Counted from the stretch's first letter, positions 24,501 to 31,887 are shown. The stretch is 49,970 bases of DNA from Hymenobacter frigidus (GCF_014640435.1 NZ_BMGY01000034.1:1-49970); one strand, 5' to 3'. Notes: generated from the sequence alone by a model not told the origin. A program made the numbers and translations.

Positions 24501-25429
24501 GCACGGCCCGCACCACCAAGTTGCCGGGCGCCAAACGCCCTTATGCCTGGTACTACGAGCCCCTGCGGTGGGGGATGTTGGGCCTGTCGCGCCTGCCCTT
24601 GCCGGTGCTGTATGGGCTGAGCGAAGGAATATACTTCCTGCTGGCCTACGTGGTGCGCTACCGCTGGCGGGTGGTGCAGCAAAACCTGAGCAAGTCTTTC
24701 CCGGAAATGAGCCCGGCTGAAGTAAGGCAAACCGGCAAAGCCTTCTACCGGCACTTTGCGCAGGTAGTAGTTGAGATTTTGAAAATGGCGACCATGAGCC
24801 CGGCTGAGCTGGCCCCGCGCATGCGCTTCACTAATCCTGAGCTGATGAGCCGGCCGTTTGCCGAGCAGCGGCTGGTGCTCTCCCTGGGCTCGCACATGGG
24901 CAACTGGGAATGGCTGCTGAACGGCGCGGCCCTGGAGTTTCCGGGCCGGGCGGCGGGCGTGTACAAGCCGCTGAATAATGCATTTTTCGAGTACTTCATG
25001 CGCCGGCTGCGCACCCGCTTGGGGGCCGATGCCGTGCCCATGCCGGCCACGCTGCGCTACCTGGTGGCGCGCAGATACGACGGCTGTACCCTCAGCCTGC
25101 TCACCGACCAGGCCGCGGGCCCCGAGGACCGACCTTACTGGACGACGTTTCTGAACCAGGACACCAGCTTTTATTCCAGCGCCGACCGGTTGGTCACGCA
25201 GTTCAATTGCGTCGTGCTTTATATTGGCCTGCGGCGGGTGCGGCGCGGGTACTACGAAGTAACCTTCACCGAACTGCCCGACAGCCGGATGGCAGCCAGT
25301 GCCCCACATGGCACCTTCCCCATTGCGGAAGCCTTTGCCCGCCAGTTGGAGAAAGACATGCGGGCCTCGCCCGAGCAGTACTTGTGGACGCACCGGCGCT
25401 GGAAGCATCAGCGCAGCCTGGGCGAATAG
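24497..25429 (+). CDS. Lysophospholipid/lipid A acyltransferase (LpxL/HtrB family)
   Basis: This 310-aa membrane-associated acyltransferase probably adds a secondary acyl chain to lipid A. A hydrophobic N-terminal anchor (about residues 35-55, LPVLYGLSEGIYFLLAYVV) precedes RYRWRVVQQNLSKSFPEMSP, the typical family opening. The catalytic HX4E motif is HMGNWE (His about 132). Further family elements are GVYKPLNNAFFEYFMRRLR and LLTDQAAGPEDRPYWTTFLN. It ends with EQYLWTHRRWKH, the usual C-terminal signature. It overlaps the preceding secreted-protein gene by 4 bases. Confidence 0.92.
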   Translation: MSTARTTKLPGAKRPYAWYYEPLRWGMLGLSRLPLPVLYGLSEGIYFLLAYVVRYRWRVVQQNLSKSFPEMSPAEVRQTGKAFYRHFAQVVVEILKMATMSPAELAPRMRFTNPELMSRPFAEQRLVLSLGSHMGNWEWLLNGAALEFPGRAAGVYKPLNNAFFEYFMRRLRTRLGADAVPMPATLRYLVARRYDGCTLSLLTDQAAGPEDRPYWTTFLNQDTSFYSSADRLVTQFNCVVLYIGLRRVRRGYYEVTFTELPDSRMAASAPHGTFPIAEAFARQLEKDMRASPEQYLWTHRRWKHQRSLGE

Positions 25430-25471
25430 GAGCGGGGCTGGCGGGGCGGTCGGTAAGGAATAAGTCTTCGC

Positions 25472-26017
25472 TCACGAAATCAGGCCCAAAAAGTGCGACA
25501 TTGTGTGTAGCTCGTATTCTTCCAAGGCCACGTCAAACACTTCGGCCACGGCCGCATAGTCTTGCCGCTGCAAGCCAAAGAGCAGCAGCCATTTCAATAG
25601 TTCAACGCGCCGGCCGGCTGTATACTGCGCGGCTGCTGCGTGCAGGAGCGCGGGCATGAGAATGCCGGCCGTGGCCAACAGCTGCCGGGCAACCAGGTAC
25701 TCCAGCAGGTTTTCGTGGCTGAAGCGCACGTACACCGTCAGTTCCTCGAAGGCATTCAGGCCCCGCTCTTCGAGCAGAATGCTGTCGGCGAGCAGGGCGG
25801 CGTAGGCGGCGGGCAGGGCTGCGGTCGTGACCAGGCCCAAAAAACGCTTCAGGGTGCTGGGTGAGAGGCACTCGCCGGTGCGGCGCAGCACGTCGGCGGC
25901 CAGGGCCTCGGCTTCGCGCGGGTAGGTGAGCGCAGTGCCAAAAGTGTCGGCGACCCGCTGCCGCAAGTGGGCGCGCAGCAGGCTGTGGGTGGGATTCAAC
26001 GGGTAGATGTTGGACAA
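25472..26017 (-). CDS. Uncharacterised helical protein, possibly shortened
   Basis: This 181-aa helical protein was not assigned a function. Residues 25-60 (ALAADVLRRTGECLSPSTLK RFLG) resemble the N-terminal region of a group of Bacteroidota hypothetical proteins that carry xxISPSTLKRxxG. After residue 75 the sequence changes to another helical segment (ENLLEYLVARQLLATAGILM). Many relatives with that N-terminus are longer, so an internal deletion or a short family member are both possible. There is no signal peptide. Confidence 0.6.
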   Translation of the reverse strand: MSNIYPLNPTHSLLRAHLRQRVADTFGTALTYPREAEALAADVLRRTGECLSPSTLKRFLGLVTTAALPAAYAALLADSILLEERGLNAFEELTVYVRFSHENLLEYLVARQLLATAGILMPALLHAAAAQYTAGRRVELLKWLLLFGLQRQDYAAVAEVFDVALEEYELHTMSHFLGLIS

Positions 26018-26182
26018 ATACGGACAAAGACCTCTGATGTCGTTTGGGCTAAAACGACCAAAAAAGTGGTTGGGGCATAAGGTGGCCGATTTTGGACGAA
26101 TGCCGCATGCGGCGCGGGGAACTGGCCAAAGCCCGGTATTGCGGACCGTTCAAAAAGGCCGTGGTAACTGAACTAATTGAAC

Positions 26183-26215
26183 TTTGGTGGGGGACCAGTT
26201 GGGCAGGTAGGTTTG
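26183..26215 (+). promoter_or_regulatory. Bacteroidota-type promoter with both elements
   Basis: TTTG at 26183-26186 and TAGGTTTG at 26208-26215 are separated by 21 bases. This matches the -33/-7 consensus (TTTG, about 19-21 bases, TAnnTTTG) and is the best promoter match noticed in the window. It lies 34 bases before the start codon of the decayed SHOCT gene, so the promoter may still be active. Confidence 0.65.
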
Positions 26216-26249
26216 GGGCATTGTTTCACACCTATCAACTGCAAGTCCC

Positions 26250-27111
26250 ATGCTGTCCCGTTCCCATTTTCCATTCCGCCGCTTGCTTCTGGGAGTTGCG
26301 TTCACGGTTGTCATCGCCGCCTGTGGCGGGGCTGAGAAAGCCGAAATACCCGCTCCTCCTGCGTCCCTGAGCTTAACGGGCGAGGCTGCCGTAGCGGGCG
26401 AGTTGGCCGACTACCTGGCCATTGTGCCCGGCTCATACCAGGTAACGGTTTTGCCGAACGACTTGGGCTCGACAGGCGGCTACAAGTTGACGGCCAAAGT
26501 AAAAGTCCGGTTTACGAAGCCAAAGAACCTGGCTTCCAGCGACGATAACAGCTGCTGCGGCCCCGAGCTGGTGGCTCGTCTGCTCGATGCCAACGGTGCC
26601 CCGGTCACGGGCTTTGAGCGCCTCACCGACAATATCCGCCGCACAGAGCTGGCTGGCATGATGAAGCGCGGCACTGGCGAGGAATGGCTGACCTTTTCCA
26701 TGCAGGATTCCTTTTTTGATAAGGAAACGGCCAACGAACAAGCTGCGCAATGGCTGAAGGCCTTGCAGCAGGCCCATAAAATCGGGCTTGTGTCCAGTGT
26801 CAGCGTGGCCGATGCGGCTGAAAAAGCAGAAATCTCCGCTACTGATGCGGCCGCGGTGATGGCCCAGGCAAATGCCGCCATTGCGGCGGCATCCGGCGAG
26901 ACTACCGCCGCCAGCGCGACCTGGAGGACAAACGTGCCGCCGGCGGCGGCATCGTCGTCAATGCCGGGGGTATGGCTGCCGCTCCGGTAGCCGCCAGTCC
27001 TGCTGCCGATGACCTGATGGAGAAGCTCAAGAAGCTCAAATGATGCTGGATAATGAGCTACTAACCCAGGCCGAGTACGACGAGCGCCGGAATGCCATCT
27101 TGGCTTCTCTT
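26250..27111 (+). pseudogene. Frameshifted lipoprotein gene with C-terminal SHOCT domain
   Basis: The first frame (26250-26990) encodes a lipoprotein-like N-terminus (lipobox-like VIAAC, Cys about 29) and a beta-rich domain. It then runs out of frame in the Ala-rich region near 26895. A second frame continues with DYRRQRDLEDKRAAGGG ... DDLMEKLKKLK and stops at 27041-27043. A third frame resumes at the same point with MMLDNELLTQAEYDERRNAI. Joined, these read LMEKLKKLKMMLDNELLTQA, a typical C-terminal SHOCT oligomerisation domain. Two single-base losses explain the break; sequencing error is the alternative. A palindromic repeat follows the SHOCT end directly. Confidence 0.75.
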
Positions 27112-27122
27112 CTAAGCAGTCG

Positions 27123-27269
27123 CGCACAAGTAACCGTAGTCAATCAAAAAGAACGTCATTCCGAGCTTGCCGAGGAATCTTGCCGGAGTCATCCGCGCCG
27201 CCCACTGGCGCGAGCGAGATTCCTCGGCAAGCTCGGAATGACGTTCTTCTTTATCCGGTTACTTGTGCG
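27123..27269. repeat. Palindromic repeat copy 6, nested
   Basis: The inner element has two perfect 32-base arms (27149-27180 and 27217-27248), reading AAGAACGTCATTCCGAGCTT onward. Outside it, a second pair of perfect 14-base arms (CGCACAAGTAACCG, 27123-27136, and its complement at 27256-27269) encloses the whole. It lies just beyond the SHOCT domain and keeps the frame open through to 27684. Confidence 0.9.
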
Positions 27270-27684
27270 TGGGCACTTAAGAGGACTTTCCACCGATTAT
27301 TTCACGCAGTGTACTACTGCCGCAGACACGACCCTGCTGCTGCGCGCCGAAGCACTATTACGCCAGGCTCGCACGCAGTTTCCGGATTCGGTGCTGAATC
27401 ACGATAACCTGAATTTGTCCGAGAATTTTGGCTCGCGCCCATCGTTGGCTCTCCTAGGCAAAGAATTGTACCGCCTGATATCCGCCGCCAATGGTACAGC
27501 GCTGGTTATCGTGGACCATTCGTGCGGCGCCGCCGATTTGGGCGGCAATACCATCAGCACCAAACTGGAAATCAGCCCGGTGGGCGGGAGGGGCAACACC
27601 AATACCTATAAACGTCATCCGGCACCAGCCCGGAAAAAAAAGGTGGCTGCTCCGCTTCAATCGTGCCCGGCCGCAGAGCGGTAA
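27238..27684 (+). pseudogene. Open frame of unknown origin downstream of repeat copy 6
   Basis: The frame that contains the SHOCT end stays open through the repeat to 27684. Its codons after the repeat (AEALLRQARTQFPDSVL ... SLALLGKELYRLISAANGTA ... LEISPVGGRGNTNTY) look protein-like but match no family recognised here. The first ATG after the repeat arm is at 27238. It could be a 3' gene remnant, a short gene whose 5' end was replaced by the repeat, or a chance frame. The low-complexity, basic C-terminus argues for caution. Confidence 0.35.
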
Positions 27685-27704
27685 GAAATAGTGGCGTTCA
27701 ATTA

Positions 27705-27772
27705 CCCCGAATAGTAAAAGACAAGCCCCGATACCTGCGCAGGTATCGGGGCTTGTCTTTTACTATTCGGGG
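27705..27772. terminator. Perfect 68-bp palindrome, likely bidirectional terminator
   Basis: The left arm CCCCGAATAGTAAAAGACAA followed by GCCCCGATACCTGC is mirrored exactly, with no spacer, by the right arm. The total is 34 + 34 bases. The core GACAAGCCCCGATACC / GGTATCGGGGCTTGTC followed by TTTTA on both strands works as a terminator. It sits between the 27684 stop and the convergent tsaC gene. Confidence 0.85.
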
Positions 27773-27846
27773 CTAGTCGCTGAGACAGGATGGATTGACG
27801 CCGCTTGATGTGTGGAATGTCATGCCTCCTCGCAATAATAAACGCC

Positions 27847-28479
27847 TTACAAATACTGCTCGATGTCGCCGGCACCCTGGCGGATGAGCTCGAAGTCGTC
27901 GTTGGTGCAGTCGATAATGGTGCTGGGCACGTTGTTGCCGAAACCGCCGTCGATAACGAGGTCGACCAACATGCGGTATTTCTCGAAAATCAGGTCCGGG
28001 TCGGTCACGTATTCGTCGATGGTGTTTTCATCCTCGCGCACCGAGGTGCTCACGATGGGATTGCCCAACTCCTTCACCAATTGCAGGATAATCTGATTGT
28101 CGGGCACCCGGATGCCGACGGTCTTGCGCTTGGTACCGCCGAAGCGTGGAGCGTTGCTGCTAGCCTCAAAAATGAAGGTAAACGGGCCAGGCAGGGCTTT
28201 CTTGATGACTTTGTACGTTTCCGTGGTGATGCCGTGGGCATAGTCGGAAATATGTGACAAGTCGTGGCAGATGAAGCTTAGGTTGGCCTTTTCGGGGAAA
28301 AGCTTTTTGATGCGACACACCCTTTCTACGGCTTTGGCATTGGTTACGTCGCAGCCGATGCCGTACACGGTATCAGTAGGGTAAATGATGACTCCACCCT
28401 TGCGCAATACGTCGACAGCTTGCTGAATGCGGGCGTGGGGTGGGTTTTCGGGGTGAATGCGAAGAAGGGTGGCGGGCAT
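27847..28479 (-). CDS. tsaC: L-threonylcarbamoyladenylate synthase (TsaC/Sua5/YwlC)
   Basis: This 210-aa protein makes threonylcarbamoyl-AMP, the precursor of the t6A37 modification of ANN-decoding tRNAs. Family signatures are GGVIIYPTDTVYGIGCDVTN near residue 25, RVCRIKKLFPEKANLSFICH near 50, KKALPGPFTFIFEASS near 90, KRKTVGIRVPDN near 115 and NPIVSTSVREDEN near 140. It lacks the C-terminal Sua5 domain and so is the short form. The start MPATLLRIHPEN is preferred; the longer frame to 28530 adds an unconserved stretch and runs toward the divergent mltG promoter region. Confidence 0.94.
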   Translation of the reverse strand: MPATLLRIHPENPPHARIQQAVDVLRKGGVIIYPTDTVYGIGCDVTNAKAVERVCRIKKLFPEKANLSFICHDLSHISDYAHGITTETYKVIKKALPGPFTFIFEASSNAPRFGGTKRKTVGIRVPDNQIILQLVKELGNPIVSTSVREDENTIDEYVTDPDLIFEKYRMLVDLVIDGGFGNNVPSTIIDCTNDDFELIRQGAGDIEQYL

Positions 28480-28643
28480 ATAAGGAGCTGGGGGATGATA
28501 TAACAATGATGGGCAACGGCCGGCGGCCACCGGCAGGCCACCGCCTCAAGCTGGCGGCCGGCCCAAAGATGCGGGCAAGGTACTACGCCCAGCCGAAACG
28601 GAACAACTAGGACGCAACTTAGCCACGGGGTTGCGGCCGTTCG

Positions 28644-28651
28644 TACTTTTG
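28644..28651 (+). promoter_or_regulatory. Putative -7 promoter element for mltG
   Basis: TACTTTTG is an exact TAnnTTTG match 33 bases before the mltG start. No clear -33 TTTG lies at the expected distance. Confidence 0.45.
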
Positions 28652-28683
28652 ATGCTGCCGTCCCGATATTCTCCCCATTCCCC

Positions 28684-29766
28684 ATGTCCCAACCCGCCAA
28701 ACTGTCGGTCATTGAACGCCGCGACCAAGCCCTGAAACGCCGCAGGCGCTGGGCCACCGTGAGCGTCGTTTTCACGCTCGCGCTGGTCTGCTTTTCCTAT
28801 TATTTCTATCAGGTATTCTTCACCGCTAACATCGAAACCAAGGGCAAGCCCACCTACGTGGTGGTGCACCGCGGCGACGACTGGCAGGCGGCCCTGAAGA
28901 CCATCGACGCTACCGGCGCGGTAGTCGATAAGCTCTCGCTGCACTTCGTGGCCAAGCTCATGAAGTATCCGGCTCACGTGAAGCCCGGCCGCTACGAGCT
29001 CAAGGAAGGCTATACCAACCGCCAGCTGGTCAACGTGCTCAAGGCCGGGCTGCAGTCGCCGCTCAAGCTCACGTTTACCAACGTGCGCCTGCGCCGCGAG
29101 CTGGCCGATAAACTCTCGAACCAGATTGACGCCCGCCCCAGCCAAATCGACTCGCTGCTGAGCAGCCCCAGCTACACCCGCAGCCTGGGTTTCGACACCA
29201 CTACGGTGCTCAGCATGTTCATCCCGAACACCTATGAGCTGTACTGGAATACCTCCGCCGACAACCTGATGAAGCGGATGAAGAAGGAGTACGAGAAGTT
29301 TTGGACTCCGGCCCGCGACGCCCAGCGCGAGAAACTCAACCTCACCCGCGTCCAGGTGAGCACCCTGGCCAGCATTGTGGAGGCCGAGCAGCAGCAGCAC
29401 GCCGACGAGCGGCCCCGCATCGCGGGTGTCTACCTCAACCGCCTCAAGCGCGGCATGAAGCTGCAGGCCGACCCCACCGTGGTCTACGCCAACCGCGACT
29501 TTACCATCAAGCGCGTCCTCAACGTGCACCTGCAGAAGGATTCCCCTTACAACACCTATAAATACGCCGGCCTGCCGCCCGGCCCCATCAACCTGCCCAG
29601 CATCGCCAGCATCGACGCGGTGCTGAAGCCGGAAAGCAACAACTACCTGTATTTCTGCGCCAAGGAGGATTTCAGCGGCTACCACGCCTTTGCCCCCAAC
29701 GAGCGGGAACATATTATGAATGCGCGACGCTACCAGGCCGCGCTGAACCGGGCGGGCATCAAGTAA
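28684..29766 (+). CDS. mltG: Endolytic murein transglycosylase MltG
   Basis: This 360-aa inner-membrane enzyme cuts nascent peptidoglycan strands and limits glycan length. A short cytoplasmic N-terminus with basic residues precedes one membrane helix (about residues 21-44, WATVSVVFTLALVCFSYYFY). A LysM-like region follows (VVVHRGDDWQAALKTI ... HVKPGRYEL). The YceG catalytic domain has the active-site Glu in SIVEAEQQQHADERPRIAGV (about 232) and the MKLQADPTVVYA motif near 260. The family end YLYFCAKEDFSGYHAFAPN is intact. It is divergent from tsaC, and a palindromic repeat follows 8 bases after the stop codon. Confidence 0.95.
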   Translation: MSQPAKLSVIERRDQALKRRRRWATVSVVFTLALVCFSYYFYQVFFTANIETKGKPTYVVVHRGDDWQAALKTIDATGAVVDKLSLHFVAKLMKYPAHVKPGRYELKEGYTNRQLVNVLKAGLQSPLKLTFTNVRLRRELADKLSNQIDARPSQIDSLLSSPSYTRSLGFDTTTVLSMFIPNTYELYWNTSADNLMKRMKKEYEKFWTPARDAQREKLNLTRVQVSTLASIVEAEQQQHADERPRIAGVYLNRLKRGMKLQADPTVVYANRDFTIKRVLNVHLQKDSPYNTYKYAGLPPGPINLPSIASIDAVLKPESNNYLYFCAKEDFSGYHAFAPNEREHIMNARRYQAALNRAGIK

Positions 29767-29774
29767 CTTAACAG

Positions 29775-29874
29775 AACGTCATGTCGAGCGCAGCCGAGAT
29801 ATCTCGCGTGCTACAGTAATCCGGTTGATGCAACGATTCCAGCGAGATGTCTCGGCTGCGCTCGACATGACGTT
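29775..29874. repeat. Palindromic repeat copy 7
   Basis: Two 33-base arms (29775-29807 and 29842-29874) match with one mismatch around a 34-base loop. The outer part is AACGTCATGTCGAGCGCAGC and the inner part CGAGATATCTCGC. It fills the gap between mltG and the thioesterase gene. Confidence 0.88.
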
Positions 29875-29886
29875 TCAGCTATCAAT

Positions 29887-30378
29887 ATGTACACCTCCGA
29901 CATTCAAATCCGCGTGCGCTACGCCGAAACCGACCAGATGGGCTACGTCTATCACGGCAACTACGCGGCGTATTTTGAGGTAGCCCGCACCGAGGCATTC
30001 CGCAAGCTGGGCATCAGCTACAAGGAGCTGGAGGCTGATGGCGTGGGCATGCCGGTAGGGGAGCTCCGCACCCGTTTCCGCCGCCCGGCCCGCTACGACG
30101 ACCTACTGACCGTGCGCCTGCTGCTGCGCCAACCGCCCGAGGGCGCCCGCGTACTGTTTGAGTACGAGATTTATAACGAAGCCGGCCAGTTGCTCACCGA
30201 AGGCCACACGCTCATGGTGTTTGTGGCTACCAGTACCGGCCGGCCCGTGCCCATGCCCACCAACATTCAGGAGCGGCTGCTGCCGTATTTTAGTGAAGAT
30301 GAATTTGATAGCCCCGTGCTACCCACGCCCGGGGCTATACCGCCGGATGCGCCTGCGCCGGCGGCGTTTAGCAAGTAA
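29887..30378 (+). CDS. Acyl-CoA thioesterase, hotdog fold (YbgC/FadM-like)
   Basis: This 163-aa enzyme hydrolyses acyl-CoA thioesters. The start gives MYTSDIQIRVRYAETDQMGY with the catalytic Asp at about 16, followed by VYHGNYAAYFEVARTEAFRK, the 4HBT active-site helix. LRTRFRRPARYDDLLTVRL and LTEGHTLMVFVATSTGRPVP complete the hotdog fold. The last 30 residues are Pro/Ala-rich and variable. It sits between two palindromic repeats and upstream of the YihY-type gene on the same strand. Confidence 0.92.
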   Translation: MYTSDIQIRVRYAETDQMGYVYHGNYAAYFEVARTEAFRKLGISYKELEADGVGMPVGELRTRFRRPARYDDLLTVRLLLRQPPEGARVLFEYEIYNEAGQLLTEGHTLMVFVATSTGRPVPMPTNIQERLLPYFSEDEFDSPVLPTPGAIPPDAPAPAAFSK

Positions 30379-30390
30379 CGATACTTGATA

Positions 30391-30498
30391 ATAGAACGTC
30401 ATGCCGAGCGGAGCCGAGGCATCTCGCTCGCATCGTCCTCACGATTGGATTACTACCCCACGCGAGATACCTCGGCTGCGCTCGGCACGACGTTCTAT
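30391..30498. repeat. Palindromic repeat copy 8
   Basis: Two 37-base arms (30391-30427 and 30462-30498) match at 34 positions around a 34-base loop. The outer part is ATAGAACGTCATGCCGAGCG and the inner part CCGAGGCATCTCGC. It lies between the thioesterase and YihY-like genes and is closest in sequence to copy 7. Confidence 0.88.
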
Positions 30499-30525
30499 TC
30501 CGTATTTTACTGCCAATCAAAAAAA

Positions 30526-31506
30526 ATGAAAACGCCCGCCCTTCGTCGTGCCCGCTTCCCCGATGTGCGCCAGCAACGGCCCTATCGGCAGATGATTGTG
30601 GGCCTGAAGCGGCTGCGGCTGCCCGGCGGCCAGGCCTCGCTCTACGATGTGCTCGACCGCATTCTGCACGAACTACGCCTCGATAGTCTGGAGAAGCGCG
30701 CCGCCTACATGGCCTTCAACCTCACGGTGGCCCTATTCCCGACCATCATTTTCCTGTTCACGCTTATTCCGTACATCCCCGTACCGAATCTGAACGTGGA
30801 CATTCTGCAGTTTCTGGCCGATTTTATGCCGCGCGAGCTATACGCGGCCACAGCTTCCACCATTGAGGATATCGTGAACATCCCGCACGGCGGCTTGCTG
30901 TCCTTCGGTTTCGGTACGGCCTTGGTCCTCAGCTCCAATGGCATCATGGCCTTGCTCGATGCCTTCGAGAAGAAGTACCCGTGGTTTAAGCATCGCAGCT
31001 ACCTGCGCAAGCGCATGATTGCCACCGCTCTTACATTCGTGCTCTCGCTGATTTTGGTGCTGGCCATCGCCGGCATTTTCTTCGGTACTTACCTGATTGA
31101 TGGGTTGGTGTTTTATGAAATCGTGCCCGAGCGATTCACCGGCCTGGTGCTGACGCTCGTCCGCTACGGCTCGCTGGTGGGGCTATTTCTGAGCACTACG
31201 TGCGTGATTTATTACTTCGTGCCGCCCGTGCACGACAAATGGCCGTTGGTATCGGCGGGAGCCATTGTGGCCACGCTGCTCATCTTCCTGGTGTCGTTTC
31301 TGTTCACGCTCTACGTGCGCATTTTTGATTCCTACAACACGTTTTACGGCTCTATCGGGGCGCTGGTGGGCTTTATGGTCTGGCTCGAGTTCGTGTGCAT
31401 GACCCTAATCATCGGCTTCGAGGTGAACGTGAGCATGGACGCCGTCACCGGTCGTCGCCGCCTGATGATGCAGGAAATGCTTCGCGCAGAGAAGAATGAG
31501 AAATAA
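30526..31506 (+). CDS. YihY/virulence factor BrkB family membrane protein
   Basis: This 326-aa inner-membrane protein has about six hydrophobic segments. Examples are NLTVALFPTIIFLFTLIPYI near 65, FGFGTALVLSSNGIMALLDA near 125, ALTFVLSLILVLAIAGIFFG near 170 and IVATLLIFLVSFLFTLYVRI near 248. The region SLEKRAAYMAFNLTVALFPT and the motif FYGSIGALVGFMVWLEFVC near 278 are typical of the YihY/BrkB family. The transport role of this family is unsettled. The start MKTPALRRARF was chosen because the longer frame reads through the palindromic repeat. Confidence 0.92.
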   Translation: MKTPALRRARFPDVRQQRPYRQMIVGLKRLRLPGGQASLYDVLDRILHELRLDSLEKRAAYMAFNLTVALFPTIIFLFTLIPYIPVPNLNVDILQFLADFMPRELYAATASTIEDIVNIPHGGLLSFGFGTALVLSSNGIMALLDAFEKKYPWFKHRSYLRKRMIATALTFVLSLILVLAIAGIFFGTYLIDGLVFYEIVPERFTGLVLTLVRYGSLVGLFLSTTCVIYYFVPPVHDKWPLVSAGAIVATLLIFLVSFLFTLYVRIFDSYNTFYGSIGALVGFMVWLEFVCMTLIIGFEVNVSMDAVTGRRRLMMQEMLRAEKNEK

Positions 31507-31589
31507 AAATGAGGAATTGATTGTGAATGCGATAGCAGAAAAATTGCGAAAAATTCTTCATTCATCGTTTTTCATTCCCTGTTTCTCGC

Positions 31590-31597
31590 TACTTTTG
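31590..31597 (+). promoter_or_regulatory. Putative -7 promoter element for the tRNA-Ser pair
   Basis: TACTTTTG is an exact TAnnTTTG match. It would start transcription near 31604, about 22 bases before the first tRNA. Confidence 0.5.
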
Positions 31598-31625
31598 CAC
31601 TCCCCAATCACTCGGGGAGCCTGTT

Positions 31626-31712
31626 AGAGAGGTGGCAGAGTGGTCGAATGCGACGGTTTCGAAAACCGTTATACCGGCAACGGTATCGGGGGTTCGAATC
31701 CCCCCTTCTCTA
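31626..31712 (+). tRNA. tRNA-Ser (anticodon CGA)
   Basis: The acceptor stem AGAGAGG pairs with CTTCTCT (one G-T pair). The D-arm GGCAGAGTGGTCGAATGC is followed by an anticodon stem ACGGT/ACCGT around the loop TTCGAAA, giving anticodon CGA. A long variable arm TACCGGCAACGGTA is diagnostic of tRNA-Ser. The T-arm GGGGGTTCGAATCCCCC is intact. CCA is not encoded. Confidence 0.96.
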
Positions 31713-31724
31713 CGCTTGTTTAGG

Positions 31725-31793
31725 TATGAGCTAAAAATTATGAGTTGTGAGTTGTTTCTTCTTCAACTCACAACTCATAATTTTTAGCTCATA
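31725..31793. repeat. AT-rich perfect 30-bp inverted repeat between the tRNAs
   Basis: The left arm (31725-31754, TATGAGCTAAAAATTATGAG onward) and right arm (31764-31793) are exact reverse complements around a 9-base loop. The sequence is a different type from the GTCATnCnGAGC family. It occupies nearly all of the spacer between the two tRNA-Ser genes. Confidence 0.9.
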
Positions 31794-31802
31794 ACTGGTT
31801 CC

Positions 31803-31887
31803 AGAGAGCTGGCAGAGTGGTCGATTGCGGCGGTCTTGAAAACCGCTGACTGTAACAGGTCCGGGGGTTCGAATCCCTCGCTCTCTA
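31803..31887 (+). tRNA. tRNA-Ser (anticodon TGA)
   Basis: The acceptor stem AGAGAGC pairs perfectly with GCTCTCT. The anticodon stem GCGGT/ACCGC holds the loop CTTGAAA, giving anticodon TGA. A variable arm GACTGTAACAGGTC marks a serine tRNA. The T-arm contains GGTTCGAATCC. CCA is not encoded. It resembles the upstream tRNA-Ser and is probably co-transcribed with it. Confidence 0.96.

Noticed and set aside
24257..25408. 383-aa minus-strand frame over the acyltransferase
   Set aside because: It is antisense to a gene with clear catalytic motifs and has no protein-family features of its own.
28546..29712. 388-aa open frame on the minus strand across mltG
   Set aside because: It is antisense to a well-conserved mltG gene. 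Its composition is that of a codon-biased shadow frame (His/Gly/Val-rich) and it has no family motif.
816..30498. Repeat copies considered as a CRISPR or a regular array
   Set aside because: Copies are thousands of bases apart, have long internal arms and variable lengths, and lack cas genes or uniform spacers.
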